Positions 22,394 through 33,954 of a stretch of 64,000 nt of DNA are shown here, piece after piece. Below the pieces are notes generated by a model. It was given only the letters and a program-made list of their open reading frames with translations. It ran no database searches and had not been told where the DNA came from. The stretch is from Dimargaris cristalligena (taxonomy: Eukaryota > Kickxellomycota > Dimargaritomycetes > Dimargaritales > Dimargaritaceae), in assembly GCA_027576995.1 (NCBI GenBank), contig JANBQC010000059.1, positions 1 to 64,000 on the forward strand, written 5' to 3'. The position numbers and the translations under genes are program-made. Every line of letters begins with the position of its first letter. Position 1 is the stretch's first letter.

Positions 22394-24179
22394 AGTGGAC
22401 AACCTGGGAGGGGTGCTGGGGATACTAGTTGGCGTTGGTTTAGTCGAACTACTAATACAGACTGGTGGGTAATTGTGGAGTATCGAGGGCGTTGGGAAGC
22501 TGCAGCGAATACTGTTGCTGGGCTGTTAGAACCTGGCGTCGATCGTGGAAATATGGAGCGGAGTAAAAGGGGTATACGATTATAGGGGAAGGTCTGGTCA
22601 GAGCAATTAACAAGGCTGGGTAGCAGTGGAGTGAATTGATAGTAGAGTGCCCGGTTAGTCCTTTATATAAAATAATTTAAATTCACCCTTGCTGTTTTAC
22701 CACCATATTGCAATCGCCCCATTTCCCTTGAGCTGCCGTGCAACAGTTGACGCAACCATAGGGACATTGTAATATTTGAGTGTGTAAAGAGGGGGGGGGG
22801 AAGAGTCGTGTAGCCTAAAAATATATTATACCCACCCTCTATGACCACATTATGCCCTGGCACCTCCCCTTTTTGCATGTTGGAATTATTCTTGAGACCA
22901 ACTATTCGATAGCTTCATATTTTTCACGAAACTATTACCGCCAGTAAACATCGTAGGTGGTGGTGGGGGAAAGGGGGAGGGTGCAGCTAATTAAAAGAAT
23001 ACCGACTACCAAAAATGTTAGAGATGGGCCACGACCCCATTGGAGACTGCCGCGGTTCCCTGCTATGTCAGAATATTCCGTGAATGTGGTTTGAGAATCT
23101 CTTTACGAGACAAGGCTAAATGATATGCAGCACGACTCTCGTTGAATTTTACAGCCCCAATGCTGCCGATTGGAACATTTAGTTGGCCTATGGGATGGGC
23201 ACATACATCAGCCAGCCTTGGACGAATTACCCGACTCCCGCATACCCAATTATCGCATCGTGATTTTTCATTGTTCGAAAGTAGGCACCAGCTGCTCTAA
23301 AGTGCACCCTGGCCCATCCTTGGCATAAACGTATAGCCGATTGGGCCAGTTTGCCACTCGCTTACTACTGCACATTAAGGCTAGAGTAGGGAAATCCACC
23401 TGCCTATTTATTTCCACCATCCAAGATGTACCACCCGGGAGCAATTAGCTTGAGTATAGTATCGAAGGGATGGTCAATACATTTGGTTTAATGCGGAACG
23501 TACAACAAAAATAACTGTTTTATTTTCTAAGAAAAGCGCGTGTAAATTAGAATGTCCATGGTTCTGGTAGTAGATAATTGTCGCCCCCGATTAATGCATC
23601 AAAACTGGCATTGGGGCGAAACACTTTAATAATAAGCCCCTATTTATTTAGTTTACATCAAATATGAAAATGAGTATTGAAAAATTCCAGTGCAGAAGTA
23701 AACTGTATTGATGTATTGTCAAACCGTCTTATTCAACAAAATCGCCCAGGCGGCCTAATCATTAAGGCCCAGTATATGTATGTTCGGCTTATCCCATAAC
23801 GGAAAGTATTTATGTACAGTGTCCGATAAGTGGGCCATTAGTAGGGAATATCTCAAGGGAGTAGTTGAGGTTGTTAAATCCCGACCCTCTAAAGAAATAG
23901 AAAAGGTAAATAAAGATATAGCGGGCTACGGTGACGATATGATTTATATTTTCAAGGCCCAGTGCCTGCTTGTGTTTTCGGTTGCCCAGCCTGGCGCTGT
24001 GGTTATAGGGCCAACTGGATTATGATTACTAGTTTGGGGTTTATGTTTTCTGGCGCGGTAAAGCAACCGGTTCCGTTATTCTCATTGGCAGGGTCTAGGG
24101 TCTCAGGGATTGCAGTTACACTCTCTCAAACTGTGCTGACCATCAGAGGAACGCCCGGTACAATATTTTGTTCTACACG
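22394..24179. other. Intergenic between secreted genes A and B
   Basis: 1.8 kb with no supported gene. Includes a G run near 22.79 kb and short frames around 23.8-24.1 kb without signal peptide or domain. Confidence 0.5.
22661..22669 (-). promoter_or_regulatory. TATA box candidate for secreted protein A
   Basis: The minus strand reads TATATAAAG about 270 bp upstream of the ATG. A long leader would be implied. Confidence 0.35.
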
Positions 24180-24860
24180 TCAATTTTCCCGTCGGTTTTG
24201 CCGAGTTTCAGAACTCAGATATTCCTTTAGTCTCCTTCGCGTATCATCGGCCATTGCGGGTTTGTTGCTCAAGTTGTCTCTTTCGTCAAAACGTCTTCCC
24301 CGGCGTGGTTGGACATCGGGACTCAAATATCCGTTTAGGTTCGTACCCGTGACATCGGTCATTGGAGGTCCGTCGCGCTCTATATCGCTTTCATTTGGAT
24401 GTTGTTTCGGTTGGCTTTGCTGGGCTTTGAGACCCAAGTAGCTCTTTAGTCGTTTTCGCGTGGCCTCGCTAATCGGAGGCCCGTTTGATAGGCTCGACCT
24501 TTTAAGGTTTCCATTCGGACCATAATTGACCCATGATTTTATATCTTTCTGGATAAAGCGATTTTCTGCAGGCCAGGGATCTCCACGGACACCTTCGTCA
24601 GGAAAATCGAACAGGCCAATATCCAGCTCGTCGTCTTCACTCCCGTAAACACTGTCAGTGTCATCAGCTGACAAGTACGGAGATAACTGTTTGGATGATT
24701 GCGGCGAATAGGCACTAAACGGGTATTCATTGTTTACCGAAAGGTTCTCATTGATGTTGGAGTCATGCGTTAAATCGTTCAACGGCTGGTCTACGTTGGA
24801 TGCAATGGATGCACCACAAAAAAGCAGTACGAGGCCCCATAGGGTTAGTTTCGGGGACAT
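24180..24860 (-). CDS. Secreted repeat protein B, 226 aa, unknown function
   Basis: Not recognised. The ATG at 24860 begins a signal peptide (MSPKLTLWGLVLLFCGASIA, then SNVD). The mature part is acidic at first (residues 65-90) and then carries three degenerate units of about 36 residues (about 117-152, 153-190, 191-226). Each contains [GK]P[PA][IM], a Thr, L-x-x-YL and a following basic cluster: RKRLKSYLGL, NLNGYLSPDVQPRRGRR, RRRLKEYLSS. KR and RR pairs recur around the units, as in Kex2-processed precursors. Apart from the signal region there is no cysteine. The N-terminal pattern (LTLWGLVLLFC, NDLTHD, EYPFS) matches secreted protein A, so the two are probably paralogues. Function is unknown. 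Confidence 0.78.
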   Translation of the reverse strand: MSPKLTLWGLVLLFCGASIASNVDQPLNDLTHDSNINENLSVNNEYPFSAYSPQSSKQLSPYLSADDTDSVYGSEDDELDIGLFDFPDEGVRGDPWPAENRFIQKDIKSWVNYGPNGNLKRSSLSNGPPISEATRKRLKSYLGLKAQQSQPKQHPNESDIERDGPPMTDVTGTNLNGYLSPDVQPRRGRRFDERDNLSNKPAMADDTRRRLKEYLSSETRQNRREN

Positions 24861-26181
24861 GTTTAATAGTAAGGGGAATGCGAAATTATTGTGCGGCTTA
24901 GGCTCCTTGAAACAGGGAGTTTTAATATAAATATATATAAAAATGTCGAGTCGCGGTATTGCGTAATAGAAGAAAGAGAAATGCCAAGATAATTATGGTT
25001 GAAATGGTGACACTGTAGAGAGTATATATATTTATATATATTGGCCCAAAGAGTCGGACTGGCGATTATAAAAAATTGTGGATGAGCTCAACGAGTACCA
25101 ACTATGGCTGTATTTTAAATTAGATATGGCCCCACTCTATCATTTGTGGCTCAAACAGGGCGCTGGCCTAATCTCCATTTTGGTTGGTTACTTCATTTGC
25201 TTCTAGGATTAGGTGTGGTTGGGGAAGGACCACCTCCACTTTCCACGCACGGCGGCTCGTTAAACATAGGTCCGATGTCTGCTAAATGTATACCGTGCGG
25301 TGTAGGAGGGGGGGGTTATGGAATCCCCATAAAAACATATATTGCTTTGGTTGATTATTGTGGATGGGTATGTCCATTGCTTTTGGTCTCGGGAATTATA
25401 AAGTCCGCCTTATAGACCAACAGCGTCTGGCATCGGCAACGCAGGGGATAGACATGGGACATAACAGTTGCTGTTGGGTGTATTCAATTCTCAAACAAGT
25501 GCCCAGCCCTAGCTCCCAGTCGGCGCCACTCTCGTTTATTCTTATTACTCTGGCCGTCGTTGAAAAATAATTGGAGGAAAGACAGCATTGGGGGGAAGAG
25601 GAGGGTGGTGCTTTAACTCTCCCCTAATTCTGGGATTAAATGTCCCTCAATTAGGTCCGAAATGGGGAATGGCTGTCCGGTGGACTGTGCTTCGTAGCTA
25701 TTGTGGCGGCTCTTAATTTAATGGAGAGCGTATACCCCCCCCCATTAGTGTTTGAAACGCCAGCATGGTCAGTCCAGTTCAAGTTACTCAAAGGAATACA
25801 TCTCTAGATTATGTTTTGGGCCATTGTATTCGGTGGCAAAGAGCTGGTTCATGGCGTCCATTTTATTACTGGCGGTACCTAAGGTTAACTAACACCCCAC
25901 AGGCTGCATTCGGGGGGTTAAGACCAATACCACCACCCCCTTGACCATTCTGCGGGTGTTTTATAGAACCTGAAGCCTTTTAGGGGAAGAAACGGGAAAA
26001 TCCAGCCCCAAGTGGAAGTCCCTTTTCTAGGCTAGCCCATGGCCAGTCTCTTCTATTGACTGGCTAATTCTGACATTTACCGTTCTCTCTTCAATACATT
26101 TCCTTCCCAGCGCCAATCACCTGCTATTCAGCTGACTATTATTTACCTTCTTTCCCTATATACCAGGTTTGCGGCGTGGAC
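24861..26181. other. Divergent intergenic region, secreted B and FMP32
   Basis: No gene supported. Open frames at 25.15-25.57 kb lack an ATG start or domains. The last 100 bp are CT-rich ahead of the FMP32 ATG. Confidence 0.5.
24925..24942 (-). promoter_or_regulatory. TATA-rich element upstream of secreted protein B
   Basis: A TATATATTTATA-like stretch on the minus strand, 65-82 bp upstream of the ATG, is well placed for a core promoter. The surrounding AT richness lowers certainty. Confidence 0.35.
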
Positions 26182-27249
26182 ATGATCCCTTCTATATGGG
26201 CTACAACGGTCCGGTTACAACTCCGGCTAACTACACAGGTTTTGTCTCGCCTGGGCCCACGGACCCCCCAGTTTTTTATTTTCAACCGTCACCTCCACCC
26301 GCCGGCCATTTGGACCCAACTTAACTCAGCGCATGCATTGCCCCTCGGGCAACCCCCTCTACGCTGGTTTCGTATATGTTCCCCAGCACGGGTGGTCGAG
26401 GCACCAGGGCCGGCGGTTGAGCCAACCCCGGCGACCCAAGCGACGATCAAGGAGGAAAGGGCCGCATTCGACCGGGCCCAACGCCATATTCTCGCCAGTC
26501 TAATTCACGAATATTCGTCCACGACCAGTCACCATCCGTTCGACTCCTTCCAAGTGGTTCGGCGCCTTCAGGCGGGGGGTTTTGCCGAGGGCCAAGCGGT
26601 GCTGCTCATGCACGGCCTACGGAGTCTCATGCTACATACCACGGCCCCGGTGCACGATGGCATGCTCAAGAAAGCCGATCTGGACAACGCCATGTACCTG
26701 TTCAAGGCGGCCCTGACGGAACTGCGCACGGAAATTCGGGTGTTGCGCCAAATTGACCGGGCTGCGCTCCGGTCGGAGATTGAGGTGGCCGAGCAGGACC
26801 TGGACTCTCTGCGCCACCGCCTTAGCGAGGACATGATTAATCTTAAATCGGAAATTCAAATCGAACTCAACCAATACAAGTCCGACCAACGGGAGCGGAT
26901 CCAGTCCATGGAGGAGGCGATCCAGGAAATTAACGATAAATTCACCCTGTCGCTGGGTATGGTCCGCACCGAAATGGAAGCGGTCAAGTGGGAAACTACC
27001 CGGAAGGGCATTATGGCTATTTACGGTGCCGTAGGCCTCCTGCTTATCTTCGCGATGGTTTTGCCCGAGAAGTCGGCCAAGGGCAATGTCAAAACTGCCT
27101 CACCTGGAGCGAACAATAACTCCCACCCGGGAACTTCGGGGGGCGATCCCTACTCGTTTTCCCCCACCTCGGCCTCCGCGGCCACCGAAAAGATTGACGA
27201 ATTTTTAACCATGACGAGTGGACGGCGGCCGGGGGCGAAGTCGGCATAA
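26182..27249 (+). CDS. FMP32: DUF1640 mitochondrial inner-membrane protein (FMP32/MCUR1/CCDC90 family)
   Basis: Family members sit in the mitochondrial inner membrane. Yeast Fmp32 has been linked to cytochrome c oxidase assembly and proline metabolism, and animal MCUR1 to calcium-uniporter function. The 355-aa single-exon product starts at the ATG at 26182. It has an Arg-rich, acid-poor leader (residues 1-65), the family signature FDSFQVVRRLQAGGFAEGQA near residue 115, a long coiled coil (about 165-265), and one membrane helix near the C-terminal third (KGIMAIYGAVGLLLIFAMVL), followed by a Ser/Gly/Asn-rich tail of about 60 residues. It is longer than yeast Fmp32 at both ends. The family is clear; the molecular role is not. 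Confidence 0.9.
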   Translation: MIPSIWATTVRLQLRLTTQVLSRLGPRTPQFFIFNRHLHPPAIWTQLNSAHALPLGQPPLRWFRICSPARVVEAPGPAVEPTPATQATIKEERAAFDRAQRHILASLIHEYSSTTSHHPFDSFQVVRRLQAGGFAEGQAVLLMHGLRSLMLHTTAPVHDGMLKKADLDNAMYLFKAALTELRTEIRVLRQIDRAALRSEIEVAEQDLDSLRHRLSEDMINLKSEIQIELNQYKSDQRERIQSMEEAIQEINDKFTLSLGMVRTEMEAVKWETTRKGIMAIYGAVGLLLIFAMVLPEKSAKGNVKTASPGANNNSHPGTSGGDPYSFSPTSASAATEKIDEFLTMTSGRRPGAKSA

Positions 27250-27886
27250 ACTGGCTTATATACACCAAAAAGAGCGAGATATAGGAAGAGTGCCATGACG
27301 TATGTCCTAGCAGTGCCTAAGCAATAACGGCTTCCCACCTCTTTTATCCGCATTACCTATTAATCGCCCACCACTCGAAGCTGTACACCAATTAATAATA
27401 ACGAATTACTAGACTTACAATTCCCGAAATTGGGTTACCATATGCCCTGGGTGTTGCAGTGACATTTACTGCCAGGGATTATTCAGCGAGCGAAGCTGTG
27501 TAGCGATGTCGGAGTAATACCTACTATAAAGCAAAAGCGGAGTTGGTGTGACTTCACACCAATTTTTCTTAAACCCCCAAGTACCAGACCACAAATAGTT
27601 GTGCTAGGACTAGGACTAGCAGCATTGTTTGGGCTTGTATACTGCTTCTGCTGCTTATGAAGCTTGAACTGGGTGCAGTTTCAAAGGAAAGAGTCAATCG
27701 ACAATTCTTAGTCAATGTCCAGTAGTGGCTTGGTTTCGGACTGGTGATTTCGTCTTACCTTCAGATAGGAATGGCCCTTTGGTAAAATCTTCCATTTTCC
27801 TCGCAGGTGCATTAGAAACTCCTCCATTCCAGTCCCATTTCCGTAACCGGCCGACTCTTTCTGCGTTACTACCCCCTGATTTCTCC
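27250..27886. other. Intergenic, PP2C promoter
   Basis: No gene seen. The open frame of the PP2C first exon extends upstream to about 27.73 kb, but the first ATG in it is at 27887. Confidence 0.55.
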
Positions 27887-30498
27887 ATGTTAGCGCTCAT
27901 TCCCCACCGCGGTCCATACCTGACTCAACGAGGATGGGTGACCAGGCATCGCCCCAAGGCTTCCTACCCCCTGGTTCCCCCACTTACACATCGCCGGACG
28001 CCTGACCTGCGACAGGTCCTTGTGAATTCCCGCGGGCTATCCACGACTCATTCAACACCACCAACTACCGGCTCAGCTACGCCCCTTCCGGTCCACTACC
28101 AGTACCTGGTGCCTATTGCCAACGGCCCCAACTCCCTTCGTCTGAATATTACTAAGCTCCCCCATTTAATAGGTATACGGTCTACCCGGGGTATCCGTGA
28201 GTATAACGAGGACCGCTACCGGGTGCGCGTGCTTCATATACCTGAGATGGCTGGGCCCAGGCAAACCGTATTTTGCGCACTCTATGATGGGTAAGAACGG
28301 GGCCGAACTATTCAGTAATTATTGCCGGGTGGGTAGTATTGAGTCACTTGGCCAATTTGGCATGTTCCAGCTTCGCTTATATACTTATAGGCTATTGCGC
28401 CGGGGCTATAGTCACATATCTCCATTAGTAGACCCTCCCTCATTTATCCTTAAATGTCCCTTTAATACCATCTCTATCCTTAAATATTCCCGGGGCCGGA
28501 CGATTTTCGATTATATTCCTTAGGCATGGTGGAGCCCGCTGTGCCGACTACCTCACTGCGAATCTCCATCGTAATCTGGAGGCAGTTTCGGTGGCCGACC
28601 TTCCGCCCGTTCTAGCCTATTTCCAACACCAGAACCCCCAGTGGCGGTCCTACACCCCCAATAATCTCGCCAATATGGCCATAATACCCCCTGAATCCCT
28701 AACCAGTCTGGCTCCCCTGTCCCTACCGGAACGTTTGACGCTGGGTTACCTATACACCGACCGTAACCTTTTGAGTGGCTCGGCGGGTGACGATGGCTCA
28801 ACCGCGGCAACCGTCTTATTGGAATCGCTCGATAACGCGCCCTTCTGGGCGACTGATCGACTGCGTTTGACATCGGCTAATGTGGGGGACACGAGGTAAG
28901 CTATCCACTATTATAAACCATCTCTACGTTATAATTGGTGGCCCCCTTCTGGGTTTATGTAGAGGGACAAATCGGACTGTGTATTGCTAGAGCTCAGTTT
29001 CCACCACATTTGGCTGTCAAATATATATATATATATATATATTATATTTTAACCTTCGTGCAATATCAATAATCCCACCGGTTGCCTTGTACTCCATCTA
29101 GAATTATTGTTTGTGACGCCCAGACTGGTAAAGCTCGCGAGCTGAGCCTAGACCACCACCCCAGCGACCCCCAGGAGTATGAAAGAATTCAACATTACGG
29201 CGGCTATGTAGATTCGGACGCGTTCGGAGAATTTATGGCCATGGGTCAAGCGGCTAACACACGATCCTTTGGTGACCGCCAACTGAAATCCTTCGGGGTT
29301 CTGGCGGAGCCCACGATATTTCAAAACACCTTTCGGCGGCATGAGCTGGCGTTTATGGTGCTGGTCACCGACGGCATCACCTCCGTCTTGGATAACCAAT
29401 CCATTGTTGATTTGGTATGCGGCGTATTTATGCTAAATCTATAGCTAGAAGTTTGCGAGGCAACTCACTTCTAAGCTACACCACCTGGAACCGAAATGTC
29501 GCTGTTGTGATGAAGGGCACTCCCTAGACCGCCATTAATTCTATGATTTAATCACCAACCCGTTTGCATCTTTGTTATTAAATAGATACGGCCCTATCGT
29601 GATCCGACTCAAGCCGCGATTGCCGTGGTAAACGCGGCCGAAAAATCCGGATCCTCCGACAATATGACAGCTATGGTTAGTATTCGACTATTTTCCCTAC
29701 TATCCACCCACCACTGACTTTTCCCTTTATAATTATATTGAAAATGAGAGGGGGGCTCCTATCTGTCACGAACATCACATTCATTGTTCATCCCGGCACC
29801 TCATTTGTAAGAGTCAGGAAATTCGCTACAAGTTTACATACGCAGTCTAATTTATATGATCGATTTGGTCCGTTATAATGCCGACAATTACAATAACCCA
29901 GGTGGTTGCTCTTCCGGGATGGAATCCCGATCTTATGCTTTGCCCATCCACTCCACCGACCACGAATGCCAATTCGGATTCGCTGCAAAGTAAAATTGGG
30001 AAACAAACGGGCGAAACGGCCTCCCCCCAGGACCTGGATGTGGGAGTCACGAAACGACACGGTGCCTGGATGAATTCAGCCCCATCCAACCATCCCCAAA
30101 CCACTTCCCCGGACCACCGGGCGGTCTCAGCTAATTCGGAGGTCCCCTTGGAGATGATTTTGAGTCATTTATTCGCTAGTGATACGGTCCCGCAATTGAC
30201 CCCGACCCGTAATGAGATTACGGCCTCGGGTATCCGTCATTGGCTGCAGCAAAATGGAGTGGCCTTAACGATGGATACGGGCGTCAGTGGCGGGGATAGC
30301 CCAGGGGAGGCAGACGCCAAGCCTAGGCAAAATGCCGTAGATACGGAGAATACTCGTGTAGTGAATCTCTCCTTCCAAGTACTGGGTCGGTCCCCTACCG
30401 ATCGCCAGTCCCAGTCTGAGATCCCGATATCTCGCCGGGACCTCAGCCGGGCCTGGCAATTGCTGGGAATTCAGGCGATTCGGCGTAGTCAATCCTAA
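27887..30498 (+). CDS. PP2C-type Ser/Thr phosphatase, probably mitochondrial (Ptc6-like), five exons
   Basis: Metal-dependent protein phosphatase. Exons: 27887-28290, 28524-28895, 29102-29414, 29586-29675, 29902-30498; all junctions are GT..AG and phases agree, giving 591 aa. The catalytic motifs appear only after splicing: STRGIREYNEDRYR (metal-binding Glu/Asp), YDG|HGGARCADYL across the first junction, GSTAATVLLESL, ANVGDTR, GQAANTRSFGDRQLKSFGV, MVLVTDGITSVLDN, and SGSSDNMTAMV|VALPGW across the last. The first 90 residues are rich in Arg, Ser, Thr and Pro with few acids, suggesting a mitochondrial presequence. After the domain there is a Ser/Pro/Gln-rich tail of about 190 residues. By analogy with yeast Ptc6 it may act on matrix proteins such as pyruvate dehydrogenase or on mitophagy. 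That assignment is tentative. Confidence 0.92.
29020..29042. repeat. (TA)n microsatellite in PP2C intron 2
   Basis: Lies between exons 28524-28895 and 29102-29414, about 60 bp before the acceptor. Confidence 0.9.
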
Positions 30499-30896
30499 CT
30501 GACTTGAGGCACCTCCTATCTCTAGATATCCACATATGTTTTTGTTTTTTTTGGATGAACTTTACTTGTGTTTATATGAAATTATTACTGTATTATTTGT
30601 AGAATAAATTGTTCTTGGTTCATACAGCCAGTCCCCTAGATAACGATCACTTCGTTGATCTCTATTGATTTATATACATATATATAGCCATACGCTTGAA
30701 CCTGTAACTTCTGGTAAAATGGACGTGGCCATCAAAAAATATAATCATTACGGTTTTACTTTAAGGGGTATTTTATTGAATTAGAAAACTGAGTTCGAGC
30801 AATCATAAATATTTAGTAAATGAATGGGGTTATGATGGAGAAAATCCGGGCAGTGCCATATAAATTGTCTGTAAAAGCTTCACTGTCTTATGCCGA
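30499..30896. other. Intergenic between convergent genes
   Basis: AT-rich 3' flanks of the PP2C gene and the small secreted-protein gene. Nothing else seen. Confidence 0.6.
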
Positions 30897-31262
30897 TTAT
30901 TTCTGCAAGTACTTCTCCTTATATTTGCGAAGCTTATTGCTGATGCCATGGTCGGACCCTGAGCTTTGGCCATTATACTGCGTGGACTGCGGCGTATACT
31001 GGTTTTGGGCATCGTGCTTTTCATGACGATTCTTGTTCCATTTGTTGGCTAAAACTCCTGTCAGACCACTGAAGGCAGCCGTCTTAGTCTTGTGGTCACT
31101 TTCACCTACGCTTTTCCTGGCAAGTAGGCCGGCAGCGGCACTGTAGAAAAATGCCTTGGTCGAGCTCGTTTCTTTGTATGATTTGTCATTATCTTTTGAA
31201 CCCGGGGCAGCGACGGCGGCCAGGGCGCAGAGCAGCGTGGCGAGAAGCGTTGATTTTATCAT
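30897..31262 (-). CDS. Small secreted protein, 121 aa, unknown function
   Basis: Not recognised. The ATG at 31262 (context CACCATG) gives a signal peptide MIKSTLLATLLCALAAVAA followed by PGSKDNDK. The mature region is about 100 aa, Lys/Ser/Asn/Gln-rich, cysteine-free and basic (C terminus KLRKYKEKYLQK). It holds an internal near-repeat of two amphipathic segments: SSTKAFFYSAAAGLLARKS and KTKTAAFSGLTGVLANKWNK (pattern TKxAxF.....GxLAxK). A strong TATA box lies 177 bp upstream. Composition and size suit a small secreted fungal protein; no function can be assigned. Unlike secreted proteins A and B it does not share the WGL signal motif. Confidence 0.72.
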   Translation of the reverse strand: MIKSTLLATLLCALAAVAAPGSKDNDKSYKETSSTKAFFYSAAAGLLARKSVGESDHKTKTAAFSGLTGVLANKWNKNRHEKHDAQNQYTPQSTQYNGQSSGSDHGISNKLRKYKEKYLQK

Positions 31263-31438
31263 GGTGTCTGGGGCCTCAACGGTTGGTTTAACAAAGGTTT
31301 CGGAAAGATTGATGAAGTTCAAAAAAGGATTTCCGGTAGGGAGGTAATGCTCGGGCTGAAGAATAGGGAAAGTCGGTCTGATGGAATGAGGGGGAGGGAA
31401 AGGTTGGTGTGTTTCGAAAGTGGCGCCTATATGTCCCC

Positions 31439-31446
31439 TATTTATA
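31439..31446 (-). promoter_or_regulatory. TATA box (TATAAATA) of the small secreted protein
   Basis: The minus strand reads GTATAAATAGGGG, a near-consensus TATA box 177 bp upstream of the ATG, in a locally GC-richer context. Confidence 0.55.
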
Positions 31447-33663
31447 CCTCACTAACGGGTACAGTGGTATAGGGCCGGAGTGGTGGGTTTTGGATGTTGG
31501 ATGTTGGGTTGCCGCCCATTCCCTGACGGCCACACACCAGCTGGGCCCAGTTACTAAGTCGAAGGATGGGCGGTGCGTTTAACACACTCATTCACCTTGA
31601 GACAAAAGGGAAGGTCCAGTTTCTGTCGTATAATCCTCCCTGGTCTTGTACAACATGGCCAGTTGGACGTAACGCCCGCACTCTTGTCGGGAAACGAGCA
31701 ATTGCTATATTATTATTTTTATTGGTCGTTCTTTGGCATTCATTTAGACATTCCGCTTCCGCTCTCTTCGTAACGCCAAGGTGATGCCAGCAGCCATTGA
31801 GTTACCTAGCCCTTATACCAGTTGTAAGACCAACGCTGGTCTGCTCAGTGGAGTGCCCTAAGTACCACAAATACACAAGTCATACGGTGGTGTTCGCCAC
31901 TCCAGCCGGATGATCATCTTAGAGGCCAACTACCTGCGAAGGGCTCAATAGACCCAGCTGGTCTCGAGAAGAGCCAATACGTTGGCCTGATTTACCCACC
32001 GCACGCAACACCCGCTCCCTCCGTCAGTCCAAGTTAGCTAGCCCATTTTTATCTTTATTTTAAAAAAAAGCCCGCCATTGAGGAATTGTGCACAACAGAA
32101 GTCGTTTACTCTTCCATTTTGCACAGCTCGACGGTCTTACGTTCCCCACCGACGTCTATTGGTTCGCGCTATTTTGCTCCAGGTTACTAAAACCAACTTT
32201 GGATAGGGAAAAATAGCCACTTCAACTCGGAGCTTGACTCGTCTATAAAGCTCCCTTTGCTCCAACAACCGTCAAGATCAGGCTTCTGTGGATCACAGAA
32301 TAGCAGCCATTGGCGAGCGACTCCTATTAGCTAGGGCGCATTTTCTTGGAGGGGGGCGTTGAAACGCCCTACACATGAGAGAACCTTATCACTTATTCTC
32401 TCTTCCCCGCTCCACCTAACCCTTACCATTTCGGACTGGCCTGGGTTTTGTGGACATGGTTCGTGTGTTGTTGTGGTGGTTGCGACGGCTCTTTGTGACA
32501 ATAAACCCCGCTTTCCAACGAAAATCCACCAATAGGCGCACTATCCGTGCTCCCCGTACCTTTCAAATTAGGTGGGGGATTTCTCAAAATCCTTTGAGTA
32601 TACAATATTCACTTCATGCCCAAACTGCATCCGACTATATTGGGTTGGTGGATTAGATGACTATCTTAAACCCCTACCCTAAAAGGTGAGCTGCCGGTGA
32701 GGGGTTCGCGTTTCACCATAACAGCTGATTCGGGACTTTTATTTACCCGCTACTTGCTATAAATCGTGAATTTTTCACACACGCTCGTAGGATTTGTCAC
32801 CATTATCCCCTAATGTATCAAAGGGCATGCATGTGGTCGACTGTTCACCAGCGAATTCATTTTTGCGACCGATTCGGTGCAAATGGCTAATGGACAACCT
32901 AAGGGGGTAAATGGTAAGTAGTTGTCTAGTGGCTGGGGGCTTAACTGTGTAAATTTAATTAGACCAAATTCCGTCTCAGTCGAACGGGGGTGTCTCGCAT
33001 TGAACCGGAGGTGTGTATCTTGGCTCATGGCGGCATTTCTATAGCCAAAGTAGAAAGCAAGTTTATTATCGCCCGTTTTATTGAGATATTATATGCATGT
33101 ATATCTAAAAGAGAATAACCGCTAGAAATGTGCCGTTTTCGCAACTGCGATAAGCAGCTATGCGATGTCATATTTTCCTTATAGCTAGTAGTTACACTCG
33201 CGTGAAATTATTTACATGTTCGCTACGATAATTTCCTGTCCATTGAAGGATTTTGGCGTACTATAACCCTGTTGTTAATCGGCGGTCGATTCTACCGCAA
33301 TAGGCGGGTGTGGTTTAATGTTTATATAAGGATTTTTGAACCATTGGTTCACTCTACCTCAGTAAGATGGGCTGTCCTGAAGCTAGGAAAGCTGGCACAT
33401 CTTCTAGTCCATATGGTAAACCGAACTCAGTATACAAGACGCAAGCTCTCCTTCAGTTGGCTGTAAAGTAAGGGGGAAGCGGCTCGTTTAATAAATTGCG
33501 GCCCGTGCCATCAGCCAACGCTCCGCCGATCCGTTTTCTTCTGTTCCAACTAATGCATAGTATCCGAAAGTATACGATATTCAACCGCAATACTTACGAC
33601 CCGTCCCCTATCACCTTCTCAACTCATTCCAGGTAAATGAACCACCCGCGAATGTTTGACTTT

Positions 33664-33954
33664 CCGAAGGACACTGTCTACGACGCCTGTCTCGGAGGTT
33701 GCCAGCGCATTAGGCTACCCGTAGCCACCACCGTTCCCGTCCCGGCCGCTAACCCCCCTTAGCCGCTTAGTCATAGCTGGCCTACCATCCACCGTATCAC
33801 CAAGGTCTCGCTTGTCTTCCGTTTCCCATATGTACCACCACTGCGGAGCCAACGTCCAATCGGCTTGGACAGCTTCCTTTGACTTAATTAGGCCAAACCA
33901 AGGGCCTTTTCGGTTCACGCCCCAAGCTGATTGCGGCCACAGCCGCTGCCGGTG
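33664..33954. other. GC-rich island with open frames on both strands
   Basis: A locally GC-rich block with codon-like periodicity inside AT-rich spacer. The minus strand is open for about 86 codons without an ATG and includes WFGLIKSKEAVQADWTLAPQ. The plus strand has a different open frame over the same span. It may be a decayed exon or an uncalled internal exon. No family is recognised. Confidence 0.25.
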
